The notes under the pieces are model-generated. The model made no database searches. It was given only the letters and a program-made list of their open reading frames with translations, and was not told where the DNA came from. This document shows, in pieces, positions 44,754 through 53,489 of a DNA stretch of 64,000 bases. The stretch is from Sphingomonas sp. LR60 (lineage in GTDB: Bacteria > Pseudomonadota > Alphaproteobacteria > Sphingomonadales > Sphingomonadaceae). The stretch's first letter is position 1. Every line of letters begins with the position of its first letter. The stretch lies in assembly GCF_036855935.1 (NCBI RefSeq), contig NZ_JASPFK010000001.1, positions 126,501 to 190,500 on the forward strand, given 5' to 3'. A program made the translations under genes and the position numbers.

Positions 44754-45728
44754 ATGCAGCGGATTCCGATCCTCGACGGCTGGCGCGCGCTCAGCATCCT
44801 GATGGTGCTGGCCGGGCACCTGCTGCCGCTCGGCCCGCATCGCTGGAGCATGATCGCCGCGGTGGCGGGGGCCGGGATGGCGCTGTTCTTCACGCTGTCG
44901 GGATTCCTGATCACGCAGTTCATGCTGCATCGGCTCGATGTGCGGGCCTTTCTGATCCGGCGCCTGTTCCGGATCGTGCCACTGGCGTGGCTGGCAATGC
45001 TGATCCTGACGATCGCGACGCGCGCTGACGTGCAGACGATGCTCGCCAATCTGCTGTTCGTCGCCAATCTGCCGCCGGTGCGGCTGATGCACGGCGGCGA
45101 GCATCTGTGGAGCCTGTGCGTCGAGGTGCAATTCTATCTGACGGTGGCGGTGATCGTCGCGCTGGCGGGGGCGCGTGGGCTGTGGGTGCTGCCGGTGCTG
45201 TGCGTCGCGGTGACGCTGGGGCGCGTCGCGGACGGCGCGCTGATGAGCAACTACACCTGGCAGCGGATCGACGAGATCCTCGCCGGGGCGACGCTGGCGC
45301 TGCTCCATGCGCGTCTGGTCGCGGCACCGGTGCGGCGCGCGCTGCCGATGTGGCTGCCATTGGTGCTATTGGTGCTGACAGTCGCGGCGGCGAACGAGCG
45401 GACCGGCGCGCTCAACTACCTTCGTCCGTACCTCGCGGCGGCGGCGGTGGGGACGTCGATCGTTGCGGCGCCGGGCTGGATGCGCGCACTGTTCGCCTCG
45501 CGGCCGGCGCGCTACATCGCCGAGGTGTCCTATGCGGTGTACGTGTTCCATGGGATGCTGTCGGCGACGTGGCTGGGCAGTGGGGACACGCTGGTGAAAT
45601 ATGCCAAGCGCCCGCTGCTTTTCGCCGCGACCTTCGCCGCAGCGCACCTGTCGACCTTCAGGTTCGAGCATCCGATGATCGCACTTGGCAAGCGCCTCGA
45701 ACGGCGGCGCGTGCCCGCGGCGCTTTAA
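44754..45728 (+). CDS. Acyltransferase family 3 (OafA/YrhL-type) membrane protein
   Basis: The protein has 324 aa from the ATG at 44754 (MQRIPILDGWRALSILMVLA); the frame is open to 44700. It has about ten hydrophobic segments. Family marks are LDGWRALSILMVLAGH (His at the first active site), ALFFTLSGFLITQFML, LWSLCVEVQFYLTVA and YAVYVFHGMLSATW. Such enzymes O-acetylate sugars, moving acyl groups across the inner membrane. Here the likely acceptor is the EPS repeat unit. A strong AAGGAGG lies at 44709-44715, too far from this start, so the start could be an upstream TTG (44736). Confidence 0.85.
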   Translation: MQRIPILDGWRALSILMVLAGHLLPLGPHRWSMIAAVAGAGMALFFTLSGFLITQFMLHRLDVRAFLIRRLFRIVPLAWLAMLILTIATRADVQTMLANLLFVANLPPVRLMHGGEHLWSLCVEVQFYLTVAVIVALAGARGLWVLPVLCVAVTLGRVADGALMSNYTWQRIDEILAGATLALLHARLVAAPVRRALPMWLPLVLLVLTVAAANERTGALNYLRPYLAAAAVGTSIVAAPGWMRALFASRPARYIAEVSYAVYVFHGMLSATWLGSGDTLVKYAKRPLLFAATFAAAHLSTFRFEHPMIALGKRLERRRVPAAL

Positions 45729-46897
45729 CGGCCGGCGCGCAGCCAGTCGGTCGGGCGCTTTCGCACGAGCCCGAGGTAGAGCGGGATCTTCCACAAGATG
45801 TAGAGCGGCAGCCGCACCGCCGCCGCACCGGACAGGAATGGGCGACCGACGCGCGCCCATGCCGCCACCAGGGCAGCGAGCGCGAGCAGCAGCAACGTGC
45901 CGAGCAACAGCGCCGGCCACGCCGCCGCCCCGACAAGGGTCAGCAGGCCGAGTGCGACCAGCCCGACCACGTCGAGCAGCAGCAGCAGCGTGAGCGGCGG
46001 TACCGCGAGGCTCAGCCCCGCCCAGATCGCGCGGGGATTGGCGGTACGCAGCCCAGCGGCGATCGCGGGCAGCGCATGGCGGCGCGACGTGGCGATGAAG
46101 CCGCCCTCCCAACGCGTCCGCTGCTTGAGCGTGCCTTCGGCGCTGCTCGCGGCGCTCCATACCGTCGCGCCGGCGGCGAAGCGCGGCGGCGTGCCGCGCC
46201 GTGCGAGGTCGAGCCCGAGCGCGAGATCCTCGACGATATCGTCGGTCGCCAGCGGTGCGTCGCGAAAGACTGGCCACGGAAAGGCCATGCCGGTGCCGGT
46301 CAGATTGACGCGGCCGGACAGCCGCTGGAGCCCGCGTTGCCGGACGAGGTTCTTGATCGCGAAGGCGAAGTTCGACACCTGCACCATCGGCGCGGCGTCG
46401 CGCTCGGGCTGCATGAGATAGCTTGCCTGCGCCGGGGTCCGCTGCGCGGCGGCGGCCAACGCGGTCAACGACTCGCGATCGATCGTGCAATCGGCATCGA
46501 GCACGATCGCGACCGCGCACGGGTTCGCCTGCGCGGCGAGATGATCGCGGGCATGGGCGAGCGCGAAACCCTTGCCGCGGTGGACGGGATCGTCGCGGCG
46601 CAACATCTCGGCGCCGGCCTGCTCGGCGAGGGCGGCCGTATCGTCGGTGCAATTGTCTGCGACCACCAGCACGCGGAACCCATCGGGCAACTCGGCGGCG
46701 AGCAACGTCAGCGTGCGGGTGATGACCGCCGCCTCGTCGTTCGCGGGCATGACGATCACGACCGGAGCGGTGCCGGCGGTGACCGCGGCGCCGCGCATCG
46801 TACGCAGCCCGGCAAGCACCTCCACCGCGAAGGTCGCGGTCAGCACCACGAGCGGCGCGGCGAGCGCCACCGCCACGATCGTCCCAATCACCTCCAT
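45725..46897 (-). CDS. Membrane glycosyltransferase family 2 (processive-type)
   Basis: The protein has 390 aa from the ATG at 46897 (MEVIGTIVAVALAAPLVVLT), with an N-terminal membrane helix. The catalytic part has VVIVMPANDEAAVITRTL, VVADNCTDDTAALAEQAGA, IVLDADCTID (DxD), VEDLALGLDLARRG (ED) and EGTLKQRTRWEGGFIATS (QxxRW). Two or three C-terminal helices follow. The ED and QxxRW motifs are those of membrane-embedded GT2 enzymes. The ORF upstream of this ATG is rich in Arg and not family-like. It converges with the acyltransferase (4-nt overlap) and diverges from xrtV. Confidence 0.88.
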   Translation of the reverse strand: MEVIGTIVAVALAAPLVVLTATFAVEVLAGLRTMRGAAVTAGTAPVVIVMPANDEAAVITRTLTLLAAELPDGFRVLVVADNCTDDTAALAEQAGAEMLRRDDPVHRGKGFALAHARDHLAAQANPCAVAIVLDADCTIDRESLTALAAAAQRTPAQASYLMQPERDAAPMVQVSNFAFAIKNLVRQRGLQRLSGRVNLTGTGMAFPWPVFRDAPLATDDIVEDLALGLDLARRGTPPRFAAGATVWSAASSAEGTLKQRTRWEGGFIATSRRHALPAIAAGLRTANPRAIWAGLSLAVPPLTLLLLLDVVGLVALGLLTLVGAAAWPALLLGTLLLLALAALVAAWARVGRPFLSGAAAVRLPLYILWKIPLYLGLVRKRPTDWLRAGR

Positions 46898-47153
46898 AGC
46901 CCTATCCCCGATGCCCGTACCAAGCCGCTGTCGACCGCGTGTAGGCGGTCGCGCCGCCGACCGCCATGCCACGGCAACAGTTTACCGGACCTTGAGAAAG
47001 ATGCCGCCATAGCCCTCGTCCCGCGACGGGAAGTGCGCCTTTGGTCGCATCGTCGCGTGTGTTGCGGCGGAGAAGTGGAGTGTCTACAAGGTCCAAGCCG
47101 GATGGGGCGCCGGTGCCAACCAGGATTGTGCCCGCGCGTCGGAAACAGATAAG
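46898..47153. promoter_or_regulatory. Divergent promoter region before xrtV
   Basis: The 256 bp separate two divergent genes. No open frame is credible. It must serve xrtV on the plus strand and the GT2 gene on the minus strand. No consensus promoter was recognised. Confidence 0.4.
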
Positions 47154-48080
47154 TTGAATAACGAAGCCGTCGGAACATGGGAGAGCGCAGACCACAAGCC
47201 GTCGCGACGCCGCGCCGTACCGTTGCGCTGGCCGAAGCTGTCGGCGGCGGCGTGGCTGCTGATCGCCGGGATCATTGCGCTGGGTATCCCGACGATGCTC
47301 ACCGTCGCGCGCGTCAGCTGGTCGACCGAGCAGGGCGGGCACGGTCCGCTGGTGCTGGCGACCGGAATGTGGCTGATGTGGCGCGAGGTGCCGGGGGCGA
47401 TGCGGTTGCGCGCGCCGGGCAATGCGTTGCTGGGCGGCGCGTTCGTCGCGTTGTGCCTGTTCGCCTATCTGCTCGCGCACATCACCGGCATCATTGAGGT
47501 CGAGGGCTTCGCCTTCTACGGCGCGCTGCTGGGGGCAGGCTATCTGATCTTCGGCGGCCGGGTGCTGCGCGAACTGTGGTTCCCGCTCCTTTACCTCGGC
47601 TTCGTCTTCCCTCCGCCGGACCAATTGGTTGCGGTCATCACGCAGCCGATCAAGATCGCGATCTCCGAACAGGCGGTGAACCTGCTCTACGCGCTCGGCT
47701 ATCCGATCGGCAGCTCGGGCGTGTCGATCCAGATCGCGCAATACGACCTGCTGGTCGCCGCGGCCTGCGCCGGGCTCAATTCGATCATTAGCCTGACCGC
47801 AATCTGTCTGTTTTACATCTACGTCCGACATCACGCCAATTGGCGCTACAGCGCGTTGTTGATGCTGACGATCATCCCGATCGCGGTGTTCGCCAACTTC
47901 GTTCGCGTCATCCTGCTGATCCTCATCACCTATTATTTCGGCGACGCCGCGGCGCAGGGCTTTGCGCACGACTTTGCGGGGTTGGTGATGTTCCTGATCT
48001 CAGTGCTGACGATCTTCGCGCTGGACGGGCTGGCCGCGCCGCTGCGCCGCGCCCTGGGGAATGGCCATGACGACAACTGA
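47154..48080 (+). CDS. xrtV: Exosortase V
   Basis: The protein has 308 aa from a TTG at 47154; no better start is in frame. It has about eight membrane segments after a basic cytoplasmic N-terminus. The exosortase catalytic triad is present: Cys205 in AAACAGLNS, Arg251 in NFVRVILL and His272 in AHDFAG. Exosortases cut and transfer proteins with a C-terminal PEP-CTERM signal at the inner membrane. The V type is my assignment because the EpsI partner, the small accessory gene and the sphingomonad EPS genes sit beside it. Its stop overlaps the epsI start by 20 nt, so the two are coupled. Confidence 0.9.
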   Translation: MNNEAVGTWESADHKPSRRRAVPLRWPKLSAAAWLLIAGIIALGIPTMLTVARVSWSTEQGGHGPLVLATGMWLMWREVPGAMRLRAPGNALLGGAFVALCLFAYLLAHITGIIEVEGFAFYGALLGAGYLIFGGRVLRELWFPLLYLGFVFPPPDQLVAVITQPIKIAISEQAVNLLYALGYPIGSSGVSIQIAQYDLLVAAACAGLNSIISLTAICLFYIYVRHHANWRYSALLMLTIIPIAVFANFVRVILLILITYYFGDAAAQGFAHDFAGLVMFLISVLTIFALDGLAAPLRRALGNGHDDN

Positions 48081-48768
48081 GCACGCCGCCGACCGGCCTT
48101 CGATCAGCCGCCGGCAGGCGCTGCTGGGCGGTGCGTTCCTGTTGACCGCGGGCGCTGCGGTGGCGCGCGTGCCGCGGCACCACATCGACCTGCTCGGGGA
48201 CCGCAAGATCGACAAGCTGATCCCCACCCAGATCGGCGCGTGGGAATTCTATTCGAAGAGCGGGCTGGTGGTGCCCCCCGCCGATCAGCTCAAGGATGCG
48301 CTGTATTCGCAGCTGATGACGCGCGTCTATGTCGCGCCGAATGCGTTGCCGATCATGCTGTTGATCGCGCAGAGCGGCGGGCAGACCGGCGTATTGCAGG
48401 TCCATCGTCCGGAATATTGCTATCCGGCGGGCGGCTTCACGCTGTCGCATCGCAGCGTATTGCCGGTCGCGTTGCCGGGCAGCCGGCTGGAGACGACGTC
48501 GATCACGGCGAACGCCGACGATCGCACCGAACAGCTGCTTTACTGGACCCGTGTCGGTGAGGATATGCCGCTGACCTGGGCGCGGCAGCGCTGGTCGGTG
48601 GCGCGCGCCAATCTGAAGGGCGATGTGCCCGATGCGGTGCTGGTGCGCGTCTCGGCGCTGACGCCGGATCGCGAGGCGGGGATGGCAGCGCTGACGAGCT
48701 TCGTGCAGGCGATGTTCGCCTCCGTACCAGCCGACGTGCGCCGCTTCCTCGATATCGACGCGCGCTGA
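48061..48768 (+). CDS. epsI: EpsI family protein, exosortase-associated
   Basis: The protein has 235 aa (ATG 48061 or 48067), with the twin-arginine-like start SRRQALLGGAFLLTAGAAVA and then a soluble domain: LIPTQIGAWEFYSKSGLVVP, QTGVLQVHRPEYCYPAGGFT and RVSALTPDREAGMAALTSF. The segment around HRPEYCYPAGG is the conserved core of EpsI proteins, which accompany exosortases, sometimes fused to them. It should lie in the periplasm, anchored by its N-terminus. Its exact task is unknown. It overlaps xrtV by 20 nt. Confidence 0.9.
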   Translation: MAMTTTEHAADRPSISRRQALLGGAFLLTAGAAVARVPRHHIDLLGDRKIDKLIPTQIGAWEFYSKSGLVVPPADQLKDALYSQLMTRVYVAPNALPIMLLIAQSGGQTGVLQVHRPEYCYPAGGFTLSHRSVLPVALPGSRLETTSITANADDRTEQLLYWTRVGEDMPLTWARQRWSVARANLKGDVPDAVLVRVSALTPDREAGMAALTSFVQAMFASVPADVRRFLDIDAR

Positions 48769-48786
48769 TCCGCGCGCGTCGCGCCG

Positions 48787-49035
48787 TCAGGAACGGCGCG
48801 GCAGCTCGATCGGCTTGAGGACAAGCACGATAAAGGCGAGATTGGCGACGATCAGCAGGCTGGCCAACAGGTCATGCCCTTCGTTGCCGAGATAGTTTGC
48901 GAGCGCACACATTGCCGCGCCGGCGAGATAGGCGAGCATCGAATCCTGATGATCGTCGGCCATCGAACGCTGCAGGAATAGCACGACGAGGCCGGCAAAG
49001 ATGGCCAGTGTGACCCAATCGTAGACCGTTTCCAT
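48787..49035 (-). CDS. Small XrtV-associated membrane protein
   Basis: The protein has 82 aa from ATG 49035 (METVYDWVTLAIFAGLVVLF). It has about three hydrophobic helices with a short acidic loop (ADDHQDSM) between. Small proteins of this kind next to exosortase V genes are annotated as XrtV sorting accessory proteins. It lies between epsI and the EpsD-like gene on the opposite strand, 18 nt from the end of epsI. The open frame extends to 49065, but the family start is at 49035. Confidence 0.65.
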   Translation of the reverse strand: METVYDWVTLAIFAGLVVLFLQRSMADDHQDSMLAYLAGAAMCALANYLGNEGHDLLASLLIVANLAFIVLVLKPIELPRRS

Positions 49036-49128
49036 GTAAGGTTCCCAATTACCGCCGTGAGGCACTACAGGATTTGTTCAGCGGGTGCTAGTAACGCCGC
49101 AATGTCAAAGTCTCTCAGGGGGAATCCT

Positions 49129-49980
49129 ATGTTTAAGCGTGGTGCATTGCTGGCCGTGACCGCCCTCTCGCTCGTGACCACCGCCTGCGATCGCAAGGCG
49201 ACCGGGCAGAGCGTCGCGGTGGTGAACGGCGAAGAGATTTCGGCGGGCGAGTTGAACGGCGAGCTGCAGATGGCGAACGTGCCGCCCAGCGCCGACCAGA
49301 AGCTGGCCCGCCAGCAATTGCTGCAAGGGCTGATCGACCGTCGCCTGCTCGCACAAGCCGCGCGCAAGAACGGGGTCGACAAGTCGCCGGAATTCCTGAG
49401 CCGCCAGCGCCGTCTCAACGACGAGCTGCTGATCTCGATGAACGCCGAGCGGCAGGCCGGCAGCCAGAAGCTGCCCGACCAGGCGGCGGTCGATGCCTTC
49501 ATCGCGCAGAACCCGTATCAGTTCGGGCAGCGTCAGATCCTGGCGTTGCAGCAGATCGCGATCGATGCGCCGTCCGATCCCAAGGCATTGGCGCCGCTGG
49601 CGGATGCACATTCGCTCGACGCGGTCGCGGCGACGCTGACGCGGCTGAAGATCCCGTTCACGCGCACCAGCGGTCGTCTCGACACGGCCAGCGTGCCGCC
49701 CGAGGCGCTCAAGCGCATCTTCGCGCTGCCCGCGACGGAGCCGTTCGTGCTTCCGGCCAACGGCAAGCTGTATGCCAACATCATCGTCGGGCGCGAGCCG
49801 GTGCAGATGTCGCAGGACGACATGCGCAAGGCGGCGATGGCGGCGCTGCGCCAGCAGAATGCGCGCAACGGCTTGTCGGATCAGGTGAAGCAGCTTCGCT
49901 CGACCGCGAAGATCGAATACCAGCCGGGCTATGCGCCGGTCGCGAACGGGACGCCGGCGGCGGGCGCTGCCGCAAAGTAA
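49129..49980 (+). CDS. EpsD-family peptidyl-prolyl isomerase lipoprotein
   Basis: The protein has 283 aa from ATG 49129, with CAGGGGGA 5-12 nt upstream. A lipoprotein signal (FKRGALLAVTALSLVTTAC, Cys21) leads to a SurA/PrsA-like N-domain (VAVVNGEEISAGELNGELQM) and a helical region with QQLLQGLIDRRLLAQAARKN. FVLPANGKLYANIIVGREPV then forms a weak parvulin-like part. EpsD proteins occur in EPS/exosortase clusters and may help fold outer-membrane or exported proteins. The peptidyl-prolyl isomerase active site is degenerate. It is anchored in the envelope, and the DUF5694 gene follows after about 100 bp. Confidence 0.82.
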   Translation: MFKRGALLAVTALSLVTTACDRKATGQSVAVVNGEEISAGELNGELQMANVPPSADQKLARQQLLQGLIDRRLLAQAARKNGVDKSPEFLSRQRRLNDELLISMNAERQAGSQKLPDQAAVDAFIAQNPYQFGQRQILALQQIAIDAPSDPKALAPLADAHSLDAVAATLTRLKIPFTRTSGRLDTASVPPEALKRIFALPATEPFVLPANGKLYANIIVGREPVQMSQDDMRKAAMAALRQQNARNGLSDQVKQLRSTAKIEYQPGYAPVANGTPAAGAAAK

Positions 49981-50085
49981 GCTGTACCGCGGGGTCGGTT
50001 ACCAAACCGGCCCCGTTCGCATCCGCGGCTTGCGGCGCAGAGTGTTGTCTGCATAATACACTCCGGATGACAGCCGGGGGTGACG

Positions 50086-51180
50086 ATGCAATTTCTTGGA
50101 CGATTGATGCGCGGCATGGTGGCGCTGGCCGTGGGCAGCCTGCCGCTCGCCGCCGCGGCACAGGATTACGTGCCCAGCTTTCGCCCCGACCGGCTCAAGG
50201 GGCCACCGCCCGGGCCGCTCAATCAGGTGCTGGTGCTGGGTAGCCCGCACCTTTCCTCCTACAAGAGCCTGTCCCGCGAAGCATTGACGCCGCTGCTCGA
50301 CCGGCTCGCGCGATGGCAGCCGCAGGCGATCGCGACCGAAAACATGTCGGGATTGCTCTGCGATTCGATGCGCCGCTTTCCGTCGCGCTATGCCGAAAGC
50401 GTCCAAGTTTATTGCTTCAACCCTATGGCGGCGGGGAAGGCGCTCGGCCTCGACGTGCCCGCGGCCAATGTCGCCGTGGAGCAGATGCTTGCGACGTGGC
50501 CCGCCGCGCCGAGCGCGGCGCAGCGGCGGCGGCTGGCGGCATTGTTCCTGGCAGCGGGCGAACCAGGGTCGGCGCTGGTGCAATGGCTGCGGCTGCCCGA
50601 GGCGGAGCGCCGGATCGGCGATGGTCTAGACGCGGCGATGCTGGCCGTGATCGAGCGGCATTGGCGTCAACCCGGAGAGACCGAATGGCTGGCGGCAGCA
50701 TTGGCGGCGCGGCTGGGGCTTGAGCGACTATACAGCGTCGACGACCATAGCGCCGACAGCCCCACCCCGCCCGACCAGGAGAAGGCCTATGGCGAAGCGA
50801 TCACCCGGGCGTGGGACAATCCCGCCGGCCGCGAGCGACGGGCGTTCACTGCACCGCTGGAGGCGGGTATCATGCAGCCAGGTGGCATCATGGCCTTGTA
50901 CCGCGCCTTGAATTCGCCGCGCGCGCAGGATCTCGCCTATCACAGCGATTTCGGCGCGACCTTCGTCGAGCCGTCGGCGCAGCGCTTCGGGCGTGGCTAT
51001 CTGGGTTATTGGGAGACGCGCAACCTGCGAATGGTCGCCAATATCCGCGACATCCTGGGGCTACAGCCGGGCAAGCGCTTGCTGGCGATCGTGGGTGCCT
51101 CGCACAAGGGCTATTATGAGGCCTATCTCAACCAGATGCACGACGTGCGGCTGGTGGATGCCGAAAAGGTATTGAGGTGA
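50086..51180 (+). CDS. DUF5694 secreted protein
   Basis: The protein has 364 aa from ATG 50086 (GTG 50080 is an alternative; GGGGG lies just before). A signal peptide (GMVALAVGSLPLAAAAQ) is followed by VLVLGSPHLSSYK, WQPQAIATENMSGLLCD, AARLGLERLYSVDDHSAD and LLAIVGASHKGYYEAYLNQM. These conserved blocks, with an HLS motif near the start and a GASHK motif near the end, identify DUF5694. The layout recalls TraB/PrgY-like folds, but no activity is known. It is exported to the periplasm. It converges with the BY-kinase gene. Confidence 0.82.
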   Translation: MQFLGRLMRGMVALAVGSLPLAAAAQDYVPSFRPDRLKGPPPGPLNQVLVLGSPHLSSYKSLSREALTPLLDRLARWQPQAIATENMSGLLCDSMRRFPSRYAESVQVYCFNPMAAGKALGLDVPAANVAVEQMLATWPAAPSAAQRRRLAALFLAAGEPGSALVQWLRLPEAERRIGDGLDAAMLAVIERHWRQPGETEWLAAALAARLGLERLYSVDDHSADSPTPPDQEKAYGEAITRAWDNPAGRERRAFTAPLEAGIMQPGGIMALYRALNSPRAQDLAYHSDFGATFVEPSAQRFGRGYLGYWETRNLRMVANIRDILGLQPGKRLLAIVGASHKGYYEAYLNQMHDVRLVDAEKVLR

Positions 51181-51216
51181 ACGGGGCGGGTGCCGGACCG
51201 GCACCCGCCATCCGGC

Positions 51217-52020
51217 TTACTTGCTGTAATAGTCGCTATAGCCCGCGCCATAGCCGTAGCCGTAATTGTCGGTCAGCAATCCGCCATCGAAGCGGTTGAG
51301 CACGACACCCGCGCACGGTGCCTGATCGAGGACATGCAGCGCGTCCTGGATCTGCTTGCGCGTGGTCCGCCCTTCCTCGACGATCAGGATGTAGGCGTCG
51401 AGCTTGGTCGTCACGATCGTCGCGTCATCGTTGGCGAACACCGGCGGCAGATCGCACAGGAAGATGCTGTGCGTCGGGCGCGCGCGCATCGCGGCGACCA
51501 TCGCGTCCATCCGCGGCGACGACAGCAACTCGGCGGATCGCGCCGGGGCGTTGTCGGTCGGCAGGATCACCAAGCGCTCGCCCTCCGGATGCAGCGCTAG
51601 TTCGTCAAGCGACGCCACCGTTCCTTCGAAGAAGTCACGCATCCCGCGCTCGACGGTCAACCCGAAGTTGGTCGCGACCGAGCCGCGACGCAGATCGAGG
51701 TCGACCAGGGTCGTGTCGATCCCCGGCGTACGCGACAGCGCGGCCGACAGGTTGGTCGCGATGAACGACTTGCCGACCGCGGGTGTCGCCGAGACGATCC
51801 CGAACAGCCGCCAGCCCTTGTTTCGATGCAGCTTCAGAAGCCGCGAGCGAAGCAGGTTGAACGGACGCGAGCGCACGTCGCGGCTGTCGAAGCCATAGAT
51901 GCCGCGCTGCTTCGCTTCGGTGACCGACCAGGCGAACTGGCGAGCCTCCTGGAGCGTCGGGAGCGGGGCGGCGGGACGCAGGTCGCTGGCGACCTTGTTC
52001 AATGCGGTATCGGTCATCAC
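51217..52020 (-). CDS. CpsD/CapB-type tyrosine kinase
   Basis: The protein has 267 aa. P-loop: SATPAVGKS (77-85); Walker A' DLDLRRG (107-113); Walker B segment FLCDLPPVF. The C-terminus is a Tyr cluster (YGYGYGAGYSDYYSK, seven Tyr). It is the split cytoplasmic kinase that partners with the GumC-type membrane protein encoded just upstream, and together they regulate chain length and export. The start overlaps the GumC stop by 4 nt (ATGA). Walker A has Pro-Ala-Val instead of the usual xxxxGKT pattern but retains GKS. Last gene of the operon. Confidence 0.9.
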   Translation of the reverse strand: MMTDTALNKVASDLRPAAPLPTLQEARQFAWSVTEAKQRGIYGFDSRDVRSRPFNLLRSRLLKLHRNKGWRLFGIVSATPAVGKSFIATNLSAALSRTPGIDTTLVDLDLRRGSVATNFGLTVERGMRDFFEGTVASLDELALHPEGERLVILPTDNAPARSAELLSSPRMDAMVAAMRARPTHSIFLCDLPPVFANDDATIVTTKLDAYILIVEEGRTTRKQIQDALHVLDQAPCAGVVLNRFDGGLLTDNYGYGYGAGYSDYYSK

Positions 52021-53474
52021 AGCGCACCCTGCGGCTCGGTCGCCGCCTGACGTCGCCGACGCAAGGCCGGCAGGCGGAAGAAGCGGCGGCGCGGCTTCTC
52101 ACCGAGCGGCCGGTCGGGGACGAAGGTCGGCACCAGCGCGAGCGGCTCGAGGCCGAGGCTCTGGATCTGGCCGACGCCACGGATCGGGCGCAGCATGAAC
52201 TCGAGCGCCAGCGCCAGCACGATGCCCAGCCCCAGCCCGCCGGCGATCCCGCCGCCGATCAGCAACAGCCGATTGGGCGATACCGGCTTGTCGGGCGCGG
52301 AGGGCGGATCGACGACCGACAGGCGTTCACCCTTCTGCTCCTGCGCCATCCGCGCCGAATTCTGCGCGCGCAGCACATTGCCGGAGACGTCGCGGAGTTG
52401 GTCGCGCAGCGTCGCGGCACGGGCTTCGAGCTGCGACACCTGTTCCTGCAACACCGGCGCACGCGATTGCGCGGCCATCCCTGCGGCAGCGCGCGATTCG
52501 TCGGAGGCGCGATATTGCTGGAGCTGCGCGATCTGGGCGTTGTTCGCCTGGATCTGGCTCTGGACCAACGCATTGTCCGAGCTGTTGCCCTGCGAGGCGG
52601 CGATGTCCTTGGCCTGTTGCAGCCGCGACTTGGCGCGGATCACGTCCGGGTGCGTCTCGGCGAACACCGCGCGCGCCGCGACCAGTGCCGATTCAGCCTG
52701 CTGGACGAGCGGATCCTTGCCGCCGCTGCGCTGGACCTGCGCCATCAGCTGGCGGTTCTCGCTCTGCAACTGCGCGATCTGCGCGCTGTAGGTGCCGGTG
52801 TTGGCGGGCATCACCATGCCGTTGGTCGCCAGCGCCGTGCCGTTACGCGCCTTGATCGACGTGATCTGGCTCTCGATCCCGTTGATCTCGGAGGTCAGCT
52901 TGCTGGCCTGATCCTGGAGGAAATCGACGGTATTGTTGGCCTGCGCCGCCATGGTGGTGGCGTCGATCTCAAGGAAGCGGCTGACGAAGCTTTGCATCAC
53001 CGCCTGCGCCTTGGCAGGGTCGGCATAATCATAGCTCATCGTGAAGGCGATCGTGTTGGTGCCGCCCGGCTGGGCGCCGCCGCCGATGTCACCGCTGACC
53101 GCGTCGAGCTTGGTCGCTTCCTGCATCTTCGTCACGATCGACGACAGCGGCTTCGAGCGGCGCTCCTTTTCGTACAGGTTGTTCTGCTCGATCAGCTGGA
53201 TCAGGTCGCCGCGGCTGAGCACCTGCTCACGGATCTTGGCGATCCGCTGGTCGATGATCGTGTTGATCGGCGACGTCACGAGCGCCGACGGCAGCTCCTG
53301 CGATTCGACGAGCAAAGTTGCGCTCGACCGATAGATGCGCGGCAACACGAATGCGGTCACGATCCCCGCGACTGAGAGCAGCACGAACGGCACGATCACG
53401 AGCCATTTGCGCTCCCACAGGATCTCGCGGGATGTAATTGATGAAGCCCCCGCCAGCGGCGGCCTGATCTTCAT
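52017..53474 (-). CDS. GumC/Wzz-type polysaccharide co-polymerase, N-terminus probably out of frame
   Basis: The protein has 485 aa from ATG 53474. Two membrane segments (WLVIVPFVLLSVAGIVTAFV near the start; LLLIGGGIAGGLGLGIVLAL near residue 420) flank a periplasmic region with RIYRSSATLLVESQELPSA and long coiled coils. In the alternative frame GTG 53493 gives MSDSVDNEDQAAAGGGFINY, which is followed by IPR. Family members join an I-P-x segment directly to ILW, so an extra base near 53425-53430 would reconnect the two frames. That GTG overlaps the stop of the upstream barrel gene (GTGA), as the other genes in this operon do. Confidence 0.85.
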   Translation of the reverse strand: MKIRPPLAGASSITSREILWERKWLVIVPFVLLSVAGIVTAFVLPRIYRSSATLLVESQELPSALVTSPINTIIDQRIAKIREQVLSRGDLIQLIEQNNLYEKERRSKPLSSIVTKMQEATKLDAVSGDIGGGAQPGGTNTIAFTMSYDYADPAKAQAVMQSFVSRFLEIDATTMAAQANNTVDFLQDQASKLTSEINGIESQITSIKARNGTALATNGMVMPANTGTYSAQIAQLQSENRQLMAQVQRSGGKDPLVQQAESALVAARAVFAETHPDVIRAKSRLQQAKDIAASQGNSSDNALVQSQIQANNAQIAQLQQYRASDESRAAAGMAAQSRAPVLQEQVSQLEARAATLRDQLRDVSGNVLRAQNSARMAQEQKGERLSVVDPPSAPDKPVSPNRLLLIGGGIAGGLGLGIVLALALEFMLRPIRGVGQIQSLGLEPLALVPTFVPDRPLGEKPRRRFFRLPALRRRRQAATEPQGAL

Positions 53475-53489
53475 TGTCTACGCTGTCAC

